Positions 1 through 5,554 of a DNA stretch of 5,889 bases are shown one piece after another. A model generated the notes under the pieces. The model was not told the DNA's origin. It saw nothing but the letters and a program-made list of their open reading frames with translations, and did not search any database. Origin of the DNA: Micrococcales bacterium (GTDB lineage Bacteria > Actinomycetota > Actinomycetes > Actinomycetales > Dermatophilaceae); assembly GCA_003157445.1 (NCBI GenBank), contig PMJN01000088.1, positions 6,368 to 12,256 of the forward strand, written 5' to 3'. Both the position numbers and the translations under genes were made by a program. Positions within the stretch are counted from its first letter, which is position 1. Every line of letters starts with the position of its first letter.

Positions 1-1
1 C

Positions 2-565
2 ATCGCAGTCAGCAACATATTCCAGTTGTTCACGTATGCGGCTCAGAACCGCCAAGACACCGACACCTCAAGGCGGGTCCTCGTGGCCGCAGCAGATCTG
101 GTGAGGAGCAATGGCCCCGTCTTTGTCAGCCAGCTCCCGGAGCCGCTACTTGCTCCGGATCTCAGCACGACGGACCTGACGTCGCGATATCTCGATCCGG
201 CCTTTGCGGGCGTCTACCCTGGGCGATCGGATCGTCTTACCGCTTCTCTGAACCTCCAGATCAGAGTGAATCCGGTCCCTCACACGAGCACGCTACCCGC
301 CTGTCGCACAACCTTCAGACAACGAATCACGATCCCGACCAGCCATGGGACTGCTCCCAGGTTCGTGGTGAGCGCTGACGCCTCGATTGCCTTCACGCTG
401 CACTCGGCTGGTTTGACCTCAGCCCCGCGCTTGATCAATCTCTCCAAAGGCACCTACGTGATCAACTCACGCCGCGCCGACGCGGACCTGACAATCGAGC
501 CGACCTCCCCAGCGTCGCTCTCGGAATGTCAAGAGCCATCCCGCGCTGCCCTGAAGCGATCGTGA
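2..565 (+). CDS. C-terminal fragment of a probable membrane-bound glycosyltransferase-like protein (5' partial)
   Basis: The reading frame is open from the first complete codon of the window and ends at TGA 563-565, so 187 C-terminal residues are seen and the start lies outside. A TTG at base 26 could be taken as a start, but the frame continues upstream of it without a stop, so a truncated gene is more likely. The visible part has no membrane helix. It begins with a helical stretch (NRQDTDTSRRVLVAAADLV) followed by a hydrophobic strand (GPVFVSQLP), then beta-rich, Thr/Ser/Pro-rich sequence to the end. Cysteines near residues 104 and 175 could form a disulfide outside the cell. A helix followed by a short strand and a beta domain resembles the extracytoplasmic tails of actinobacterial multi-membrane-span glycosyltransferases; this is pattern recognition, not a proven match. 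The next plus-strand gene is also a large envelope protein, which fits a surface-glycan locus. Confidence 0.6.
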   Translation: MAVSNIFQLFTYAAQNRQDTDTSRRVLVAAADLVRSNGPVFVSQLPEPLLAPDLSTTDLTSRYLDPAFAGVYPGRSDRLTASLNLQIRVNPVPHTSTLPACRTTFRQRITIPTSHGTAPRFVVSADASIAFTLHSAGLTSAPRLINLSKGTYVINSRRADADLTIEPTSPASLSECQEPSRAALKRS

Positions 566-591
566 AGCCAAAACCGCGGTGACAACATGAC

Positions 592-816
592 ATGCCGAAG
601 CCGGCCGTCTTCGCTCAGATGATCCGTGTCGGCGTCTCGACCTTCAGCGTGCGCCGGGCACGGTTTGAAGCCACACCCGAACCGGCCGTCGCCGCTCAGC
701 AGCCCCAGCCGACCCCAAGCTGACCTGCTGGTGCTGCCGGCCCCGGTCGGCAGCGACGCCGAGCGGGCCGAGGGGCTGCTGTCCGCGATGGCCGCAACCC
801 AAGTAGCCCGCCTCGA
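592..816 (+). pseudogene. Possible frameshifted coding relic, product unknown
   Basis: An ATG at 592 opens 43 codons ending in TGA 721-723, with mostly G/C third positions (begins MPKPAVFAQMIRVG, ends PQPTPS). Just at that stop, the frame one base further on takes over with even stronger G/C third-position bias (codons from about 719 to 816, reading ADLLVLPAPVGSDAERAEGLL and onward). After about 816 the bias is lost and low-complexity sequence follows. A single-base indel near 720 in a once continuous gene would explain this. Alternatives are a genuine 43-residue small protein at 592-723, or chance codon bias in GC-rich DNA. No ribosome binding site is evident before 592. I do not recognise the family. 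An imperfect 18-base repeat (601-618 and 682-699, 16 of 18 identical) lies within the stretch. Confidence 0.25.
732..755. repeat. GC-rich hairpin
   Basis: GCTGCCG (733-739) pairs perfectly with CGGCAGC (748-754), and G740/T747 and T732/G755 can add wobble pairs. There is no T-run on either side. It could act as a U-tract-less terminator for the upstream gene, or may simply reflect GC-rich coding-like sequence, since it falls inside the possible coding relic. Confidence 0.35.
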
Positions 817-846
817 CAACGGAGGAACATCGACAACTGCGGTCCG

Positions 847-878
847 CATTGCCCCATCTTCTGCCCGGAAGGGCAATG
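847..878. repeat. 8-bp inverted repeat with an alternative inner hairpin
   Basis: CATTGCCC (847-854) is perfectly repeated inverted as GGGCAATG (871-878), with a 16-base spacer. The right arm can instead pair with TGCCC (862-866) across a GGAA loop (867-870) to form a tight 5-bp hairpin, so the two foldings exclude each other. It lies in the non-coding stretch upstream of the large membrane protein. It may be a terminator or operator; nothing else supports either. Confidence 0.4.
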
Positions 879-972
879 GGACTAATTCACGGCCTACGTT
901 CCAAGCAGTGACGACATCGGCGGGCCACCACAGCGCAATCCCCAGCCGGGAACGGGGCCCGGAAGGCCGACG

Positions 973-1000
973 GGGATTAAATGGGGTAAACGGGGTAAAT
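973..1000 (+). repeat. Short tandem repeat GGGGTAAA(C/T)
   Basis: Three head-to-tail units are seen: GGGATTAAAT (973-982), GGGGTAAAC (983-991) and GGGGTAAAT (992-1000), followed by a decayed GGATACC. This is a locally A/T-richer patch in GC-rich DNA, 86-113 bases upstream of the preferred TTG start at 1086. It is therefore placed where a promoter or regulator site would be expected. GGGTAA resembles the -10 element of stress sigma factors of the SigB/SigF group, but no matching GTTT-type -35 element is found at the right distance. Confidence 0.45.
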
Positions 1001-1085
1001 GGATACCGACACCCGGTCTTGACGGATAGAGTCGGGTTTGCCTCCTAGCCTGGAGTGCGAGCGATTCCGACCGTCAGGGAATGGG

Positions 1086-3350
1086 TTGCACAAGGTCGCG
1101 AAGAAGTTCTGGCCCACTGGTCGGATCCGCCACTGGGCCGATGTCCTGGTCGGTCCGGTGATCACCGTGCTGGTCTCTGTCGCCGCGATGGCGCAGGCCC
1201 TGAAGGTGTGGCAATGGCGCCCTGGTGACCCGATCGACCTTACCGGCGACAGCATCTCCGGGTTGGCACAGATCAAGGACCTGCTCGACCACGGCTGGCC
1301 CAGTTCAAACCCCGATCTGGGCGCGCCTTTCCACCAGGACGCAAGCTGGTTCCCATATGCCGACCAACTGCATCTCTTCCTCACCGGCAAGGTGGTCGGC
1401 CTCTTCTCGAACAACCCGTTCACGGTCAGTGCGATCTACTTCTTCCTCGGCTTCCCCCTGGCTGCACTGTCGATGTACTGGTTGGCCCGCCAACGCCACC
1501 TGGGACGAGCTGGCTCGGTTGTCGCGGGGGTCCTCTTCTCTATACTGCCGGGTCATCAGACGATGTTCGAGCACCTCTGGCTGGCCTCGTACTGGGTCGT
1601 GCCGCTGGGCATGTGGCTGGTTCTCCGGTTCGCCATGGGGGAGCCGCTGTTCCGAATCAACGTCGCATGGCGAGACCCGATCAGTCGCCGGCCGGCTCTC
1701 CTGCTCAATCTCACGACCGCGTTCTGCGTGCTCTGTATCGCCATCGGCGGGATCTACTACTCTGCGTTCACTCTCCTGCTGCTCGCAGTGATCGTGCTGG
1801 TGCGGCTAGTCGCGACCCGGGACCGCGCAACCGTACTCAAGGGCGCCCTGCTGCTGTTCGCGATCGGAGCTGTCAGCCTGACGGCCCTGGCGAGCGTCGC
1901 AGCAGGCCAGGACAAGAGCACACTTGTGACGGCGCCAGCCCAGCGCGATTTCTCACAGTCCGAACAACTCGCGGGCAAGTTGATGGACCTGATCTTGCCT
2001 TGGATCCACCACCGCGTGAACGTCCTGCAGTACCTCACGGCCACCTATAACAGCCGCACCACGCCGACCCTGGAAGAGCCGGCACTAGGAGTCATTGCTC
2101 TGGCCGGAGTCGTCGCACTCCTGGTGATCATGATGTCCACGCTGATCCCGCAGCGGGTCAAGCCAGCCAATCGGGAGCTCGGGGTGTTCGCTTTGCTCGC
2201 CCTGGCCGCTATTTCTTTCTTCATAATCGGTGGGCTCGGGTCCTTGTTCGCGCTGTTCGTGACGCCACAAATCCGAACCTGGTCCCGAATCTTCGTGATC
2301 ATCGGCCTCTTCGGGCTCCTCGCGGTGGGTCGCTGGGTGACCGTGTTGGGCCACAGAAATCGCATCCTTGGTTTCCTCGCTGCCACCGCGCTCATCGCGA
2401 TCGGTGTCCTTGACCAGACGAACCCGGCCTTGGCACCTGACTACAAGAGCCTGCGCACCGAGGTCGCCGACCTGACAACGTTCAGCCAGAGCACCCAGAC
2501 CAAGGTCGGGTCTGGGTGCTCGGTGTTCCAGCTCCCAGTCGTGCCTTACCCGGAGAACCCCCCGGTTCACGACATGACCGACTACGCACACCTGCGTCCG
2601 TATCTGACGTCGTCATCCCTGCGCTGGAGCTACGGCGCATTCCGCGGCACCAGTCTGGCGGACTGGCAGCTCGCGCTGCCGCAGAAGTCGACGCCCGCAC
2701 TGGTGGACGATCTGGTAGCCACCGGCTTCTGCGCCGTCGAGGTGGATCGGGCAGGGTTTGCCGATCGCGGAGCCAGCCTGAGCAGCGAGTTCACCGCGCT
2801 GCTCGGCAAACCGATCTCGACCACGACAGAAGGCCGACTCGTTGCCTGGGACCTGCGGCAGGCACGCGACGCGCTGACCGCGCGAGTCGGGGTTGAGCAG
2901 GTCACGGCAACCGGCGACCTCGTCCTACATCCGGTGCTCGTCTACTCCGACCAAGGGGCCTACACCGTCCAGCAGGACAACCAGACGCCCTACCAGTGGA
3001 CTGGCCCCTCGCCGGAGATCGACGTACACAACTTCGGGCGGACCACGACCAATGGCGTACATCTGAGCTTCTCACTGGCTGCCCCGAACTCTGGGCCACG
3101 ACGCTTCACGATTCACTCCCCTGGGGGCAGCATGCAGAAAGTCGATGTGAGTGGTGGCTCAACAAGACGAGTCCAACTGGTCATCAACGCCCTTCCGGGG
3201 CGCAACCCGGTGACAATCACGATCACCGGCACAGCGGCGTCAGCCCCGAAAGTCAGCGGGAAGATCGTCTTCGGCAAGCTCATAGACGTGCAGGCCTACG
3301 TGTCCGACCCAAGAGTCCACGTTGGCGTCGTCCAGCAGTTTGTCGACTGA
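1086..3350 (+). CDS. Large polytopic membrane protein, GT-C/YfhO-like glycosyltransferase candidate
   Basis: This is a membrane protein of 754 residues from the TTG at 1086, which has AGGGA (1076-1080) five bases upstream. An in-frame TTG at 1038 would add 16 residues but has a weaker site. Residues 1-18 are basic and followed by a helix (19-39). An extracytoplasmic loop then has acidic residues (GDPIDLTGDS, about 47-56, and NPDLGAPFHQDASWFPYAD, about 75-93). Further helices lie near 112-133, 142-160, 168-184, 204-222, 224-242, 251-272, 333-353, 365-391, 401-416 and 425-442. Residues 443-754 are soluble and probably outside the membrane, with FQLPVVPYPENPP (481), MTDYAHLRPYL (497) and LRWSYGAFRG (512), then a beta-rich domain (about 604-739). 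An acidic first loop with many helices is typical of GT-C enzymes that use polyprenyl-phosphate sugars, and the motifs recur, as I recall, in uncharacterised YfhO-like proteins. Substrate unknown; a transport or assembly role is the alternative. Confidence 0.8.
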   Translation: MHKVAKKFWPTGRIRHWADVLVGPVITVLVSVAAMAQALKVWQWRPGDPIDLTGDSISGLAQIKDLLDHGWPSSNPDLGAPFHQDASWFPYADQLHLFLTGKVVGLFSNNPFTVSAIYFFLGFPLAALSMYWLARQRHLGRAGSVVAGVLFSILPGHQTMFEHLWLASYWVVPLGMWLVLRFAMGEPLFRINVAWRDPISRRPALLLNLTTAFCVLCIAIGGIYYSAFTLLLLAVIVLVRLVATRDRATVLKGALLLFAIGAVSLTALASVAAGQDKSTLVTAPAQRDFSQSEQLAGKLMDLILPWIHHRVNVLQYLTATYNSRTTPTLEEPALGVIALAGVVALLVIMMSTLIPQRVKPANRELGVFALLALAAISFFIIGGLGSLFALFVTPQIRTWSRIFVIIGLFGLLAVGRWVTVLGHRNRILGFLAATALIAIGVLDQTNPALAPDYKSLRTEVADLTTFSQSTQTKVGSGCSVFQLPVVPYPENPPVHDMTDYAHLRPYLTSSSLRWSYGAFRGTSLADWQLALPQKSTPALVDDLVATGFCAVEVDRAGFADRGASLSSEFTALLGKPISTTTEGRLVAWDLRQARDALTARVGVEQVTATGDLVLHPVLVYSDQGAYTVQQDNQTPYQWTGPSPEIDVHNFGRTTTNGVHLSFSLAAPNSGPRRFTIHSPGGSMQKVDVSGGSTRRVQLVINALPGRNPVTITITGTAASAPKVSGKIVFGKLIDVQAYVSDPRVHVGVVQQFVD

Positions 3351-3389
3351 CTGGCGCGCCCACCGGTCCACGATGGCTCGGTCTCAGTC
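3345..3389. terminator. Possible weak bidirectional terminator between convergent genes
   Basis: The stop codons of the two converging genes sit in an inverted repeat, GACTGA (3345-3350) and TCAGTC (3384-3389), with a second small pairing ACCG (3362-3365)/CGGT (3379-3382) inside. The 33-base gap also holds the palindrome GGCGCGCC (3353-3360). There is no T-run. The arms arise partly because both genes end in GAC-TGA, so this may be coincidence. Confidence 0.2.
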
Positions 3390-4103
3390 CGGCAGATCGA
3401 GAATCTTTTCGCGGAAGGCATACATCGCTGCTTCCATGCGTGAGTGCAGCTGGAGCTTCTCAAGGATGTTGCGCACGTGGTTCTTGACCGTGTTCTCCGA
3501 GATGAACAGTTCGCGGGCGATGTCCTTGTTAGCCATACCTCGCGCCACGAGCTTGAGCACCTCAAGCTCGCGCTCAGTCAACCGAGGAGCCGGCGCAGTC
3601 GGCCGTTCGTCCTGCTTCTTGATCATCAGAGCGAACTCGGACAACAGCTTTGAGGCCATGGACGGCGAGATCAGCGACTGCCCCGCGTAGACCGCCCGCA
3701 GACCACTGGCGATCTCCTCACCCGGCACATCCTTGATGAGGTAGCCGTTGGCCCCCGCTCGGACGGCCTCATAGAGGTCGCCTTCCTCGTCGGAAATGGT
3801 CAACATGATGATCTTGGTCGAGGGCGCGAGCTCCTTGATGGCAAGGCAGGCCTCGATGCCGGATGTGCGCGGCATCCGCACGTCCATCAGCACGATGTCC
3901 GGCAACAGCTCCTCGGTTCGACGGATCGCCTCCATGCCATCGCCAGCCTCGCCGACGATGGCAATATCCGATTCCTGGGCGAGAACCAGTTCCAGGCCTC
4001 GCCGGTAGAGGACGTGGTCATCTGCCACCAGCACTCTGATGGGTTCGCCTGGCGCCCCTGAACTCTGCGGCCCCTGCGCCGCTGCGTCACCATTGTTGGT
4101 CAC
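3384..4103 (-). CDS. Two-component response regulator, NarL/FixJ family (LuxR-type DNA-binding domain)
   Basis: This is a cytoplasmic transcription factor of 239 residues if started at GTG 4101-4103. After a poorly conserved 21-residue leader, the receiver domain (about 22-140) carries the acidic pair DD at 28-29 (VLVADDH), the phospho-acceptor D74 (IVLMDVRMP), the switch T102 (IIMLTISD) and K124 (YLIKDVP). All key receiver residues are present. The LuxR-type helix-turn-helix spans about 175-232 (LTERELEVLKLVARGMANKDIA, then ISENTVKNHVRNILEKL), including the usual TVKNHV recognition-helix region. Length fits the family (about 210-240). An in-frame ATG at 4146-4148 would add 15 unlikely residues, but it sits in the loop of the strong hairpin at 4128-4168 and is disfavoured. 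The gene follows hpf on the same strand and converges with the membrane protein. No kinase is adjacent on its strand; the divergent membrane protein at 5555 is a conceivable partner. Target genes are unknown. Confidence 0.93.
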   Translation of the reverse strand: MTNNGDAAAQGPQSSGAPGEPIRVLVADDHVLYRRGLELVLAQESDIAIVGEAGDGMEAIRRTEELLPDIVLMDVRMPRTSGIEACLAIKELAPSTKIIMLTISDEEGDLYEAVRAGANGYLIKDVPGEEIASGLRAVYAGQSLISPSMASKLLSEFALMIKKQDERPTAPAPRLTERELEVLKLVARGMANKDIARELFISENTVKNHVRNILEKLQLHSRMEAAMYAFREKILDLPD

Positions 4104-4127
4104 CCCGCCATCATGACACGCAGACGG

Positions 4128-4168
4128 GACAAGGGCACCGTACGGCATGCCCGTACTGTGCCCTTGTC
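4128..4168 (-). terminator. Strong 18-bp hairpin between hpf and the response regulator gene
   Basis: The arms GACAAGGGCACCGTACGG (4128-4145) and CCGTACTGTGCCCTTGTC (4151-4168) pair at 17 of 18 positions, the only mismatch being C4139/T4157, with a 5-base loop (4146-4150). It starts 14 bases past the hpf stop codon and ends 24 bases before the GTG of the regulator. No T-run follows on either strand. Position and strength fit a terminator or attenuator without a U-tract, or an mRNA 3'-end stabiliser for hpf. A long near-perfect palindrome could also be a protein-binding site. Confidence 0.65.
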
Positions 4169-4182
4169 ACCTCTGGGTAATC

Positions 4183-4827
4183 TCAGGAGACGCGCGCCTC
4201 ATCCTGCGATACATCCAGATGGATCACGCCATAGGACCAACCGCGTCGACGGTAGACGACACTCGGCTGGTTGGTGTCCTTGTCGAAGAAGAGATAGAAG
4301 TCGTGTCCTACGAGCTCCATCTCATAGAGCGCCTGGTCCAACCCCATCGGCATGGTGGCGTGGACCTTCTCACGCACGTGGATCGGTGAGTCCCCTTCTG
4401 CAAGGACATCCACTTCAGCCTGATCGCCTCCAGTGGCGCCGGCCGACTGGCCGCCGATGTTTAGCGGATTCTCGGCAAGCCGTGAGGTGGCCTGCGACAC
4501 TGACTCGGGGACGCGTCGCCCACGATGCACCCGACGCCGGTCGTGGTCACGCCTGAGGCGTTCCAGCAACTTGTCCATTGCTATGTCCAGGGCGCCGTAC
4601 TTGTCATCGGCGATGGCCTCGGCTCGCACCACAGGTCCCTTGACATGGCAGGTGATCTCGACTCGGTCGCATGCTTTGGACTGGCGCTTGTTGACTTCGT
4701 GGGTCACCACAACATCGAGGCGCTGCACGCGCGGCGCGAGTTGCGGAACCTTGGCCAACTTCTCGTCCAGGTGACGGCGAAAACGCTCTGAGACTTGGAC
4801 GTGCCGCCCAGTGACGACGATCTCCAC
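4183..4827 (-). CDS. hpf: Ribosome hibernation promoting factor, long form (S30AE/HPF family)
   Basis: The protein binds the 30S subunit in the decoding region and, in the long form, joins two 70S ribosomes into inactive 100S dimers in stationary phase or stress. It is cytoplasmic. From GTG 4825-4827 it has 214 residues, as expected for the long form. Residues 1-97 match the S30AE fold (MEIVVTGRHVQVSERFRRHL, DVVVTHEV, DRVEITCHVKGPVVRAE, DDKYGALDIAMDKLLERLRR). A basic, poorly conserved linker spans about 98-150 (DHDRRRVHRGRR). The C-terminal dimerisation domain spans about 151-204 (VREKV, MGLDQALYEMELVGHDFYLFFD, SVVYRRRGWSYGVIHL). The GTG is chosen because AAGGAGG (4840-4834 on the minus strand) precedes it by six bases; a TTG at 4848 would lie upstream of that site. 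In many actinobacteria hpf lies near comF and secA; here a response regulator follows and no comF precedes it. A hairpin lies just past its stop. Confidence 0.96.
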   Translation of the reverse strand: MEIVVTGRHVQVSERFRRHLDEKLAKVPQLAPRVQRLDVVVTHEVNKRQSKACDRVEITCHVKGPVVRAEAIADDKYGALDIAMDKLLERLRRDHDRRRVHRGRRVPESVSQATSRLAENPLNIGGQSAGATGGDQAEVDVLAEGDSPIHVREKVHATMPMGLDQALYEMELVGHDFYLFFDKDTNQPSVVYRRRGWSYGVIHLDVSQDEARVS

Positions 4828-4990
4828 GGGAGTCCTCCTTAGGTTCAAAATAGCTCTCTTGTGGCCCGCGCAGGGCCCCTAGCCGCCGCACCACCCCCGT
4901 CTCGGGCTACGCCCCAAGCGGCCCCGCGGCGCACACCGTCCAACGGTGCCGACGCCCGATTCGGCCGCTGAAACAGCGTCCCTAGGGCTC
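4828..4990 (-). promoter_or_regulatory. Presumed hpf leader/promoter region with several small hairpins
   Basis: This stretch upstream of hpf has no open frame with good codon use. It contains CACCGT-CCA-ACGGTG (4934-4948, perfect 6-bp arms), CGCTG-AAA-CAGCG (4966-4978, perfect), and GACGC (4951-4955) with GCGTC (4976-4980), which would exclude the previous hairpin. It also holds the palindrome CCCTAGGG (4980-4987). On the minus strand TATTTT (4852-4857) is a possible -10 hexamer, without a fitting -35. No known riboswitch is recognised. The elements may be operators or a folded 5' leader; the assignment is inference. Confidence 0.3.
4834..4840 (-). promoter_or_regulatory. Ribosome binding site of hpf
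   Basis: AAGGAGG on the minus strand is a near-perfect anti-16S complement, six bases before GTG 4825-4827. It decides the start of hpf: the TTG at 4848 would place this sequence inside the coding region. Confidence 0.85.
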
Positions 4991-5065
4991 ATACTTGAAC
5001 GGTAGACCACGACGGGGCGAACGCGATACACAGAATGGAAATACCCGAGGGGTCAGGCCTTGTCA

Positions 5066-5092
5066 GCGGGAAACGAGCGGAGATCTTCCCGC
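5066..5092. repeat. Inverted repeat GCGGGAA-N13-TTCCCGC
   Basis: The perfect 7-bp arms are GCGGGAA (5066-5072) and TTCCCGC (5086-5092). The inner bases GA (5075-5076) and TC (5084-5085) can extend the stem past an AC bulge. It shares GGGAAACGA with the inverted repeat at 5431-5452. Confidence 0.55.
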
Positions 5093-5319
5093 CAACAGGC
5101 GTCCACCAACCGATATTGCGCCTCCGGCAGTCGCCGCGGCTATTGCCGCACCAATGTGATCCGCACCAGCCGTGCGCCGCGCGTAGGGCTGGCCTCACAA
5201 GGGTCGCTCCAGCGGTCTGCACATCGCCGATGGGTGGCAAGTGACTGCCTAGACCTGATCCACCGTGTTTACTTCACCGACATCGCGAGCTCAAGGTGGG
5301 TGACTCCTTGTCTGCGGTG

Positions 5320-5333
5320 CAGGGCCGGCCCTG
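5320..5333. repeat. Perfect 14-bp palindrome CAGGGCCGGCCCTG
   Basis: The sequence is identical to its reverse complement over all 14 bases. Its first ten bases recur as CAGGGCCGGC at 5386-5395, the second copy being preceded by CCCT so that CCCT-C-AGGG (5382-5390) is also self-complementary. It lies 222 bases upstream of the divergent membrane protein. A binding site for a dimeric regulator is possible; GC-rich chance palindromes are the alternative. Confidence 0.45.
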
Positions 5334-5430
5334 ATCGCCAACGGGGCGCCGAAGCCTGAATAACGCGCAACGATGAGCACGCCCTCAGGGCCGGCGGCTA
5401 GGCCGAACCCAAGGGCTGAGGATAACGGGG

Positions 5431-5452
5431 GGGAAACGAAGTTCTCGTTCCC
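5431..5452. repeat. Inverted repeat GGGAAACGA-AGTTC-TCGTTCCC
   Basis: The arms pair over eight positions with one bulged A and a five-base loop. It sits 102 bases upstream of the GTG at 5555, and shares GGGAAACGA and a near-identical GGGAA/TTCCC spacing (12 versus 13 bases) with the repeat at 5066-5092. Confidence 0.5.
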
Positions 5453-5542
5453 ACAATGGCGAGGATGAGATTCGGTGGTTCAGAGGACAAAACACCCACG
5501 CAACCGCGATGATGAAGGTATTCCTAAGGTTGGGTAGTAGAT

Positions 5543-5548
5543 AGGGGA
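5543..5548 (+). promoter_or_regulatory. Ribosome binding site for the right-edge membrane protein
   Basis: AGGGGA lies six bases before GTG 5555-5557. An in-frame TAA at 5525-5527 rules out any start further upstream, so GTG 5555 or the ATGs at 5576 and 5579 are the only early choices; the binding site favours the GTG. Confidence 0.6.
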
Positions 5549-5554
5549 CCGCTA

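Larger units (their letters stand above)
4991..5554. other. Intergenic region without a convincing gene, palindrome-rich
   Basis: Frames here are short, lack ribosome binding sites and show no strong third-position bias. The longest plus-strand candidate (ATG 5035 to TGA 5244) and minus-strand candidate (TTG 5240 to 4989) encode Arg/Pro/Trp-rich sequences typical of chance frames. What is visible is a set of inverted repeats, listed separately. The region separates divergent genes, so promoters in both directions are expected, but no clear -35/-10 pair can be assigned. A run of seven G lies at 5427-5433. Confidence 0.5.

Noticed and set aside
984..998. GGGTAA elements as a SigB/SigF-type -10
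   Set aside because: No GTTT-like -35 element at about 15 bases upstream of either copy.
626..1048. 140-residue frame from GTG 626 running into the next gene's upstream region
   Set aside because: Only the part near 719-816 has coding-like codon use; the rest is Ser/Arg/Pro-rich and ends in the tandem repeat (GVNGVNG), so it is not an intact gene.
1019..1051. TTGACG (1019-1024) with TAGCCT (1046-1051) as a housekeeping promoter
   Set aside because: The 21-base spacer is too long, and no better -10 lies at 16-18 bases.
3322..3690. Plus-strand frames opposite the response regulator, and similar frames opposite the large membrane protein and hpf
   Set aside because: They are antisense shadows of genes with clear domain content and lack their own family signatures.
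4838..4855. GGTTCAAAAT resembling a tRNA T-loop
   Set aside because: No pairing arms, acceptor stem or anticodon arm around it.
4989..5240. 83-residue minus-strand frame upstream of hpf, considered because comF often lies there
   Set aside because: Starts at TTG without a binding site and shows no ComF features such as zinc-binding cysteines or a phosphoribosyltransferase motif; Trp/Arg-rich chance-like sequence.
5035..5244. 69-residue plus-strand frame starting at ATG 5035
   Set aside because: No ribosome binding site, only moderate third-position bias, no recognisable motif, and a competing minus-strand frame of similar quality over the same bases.
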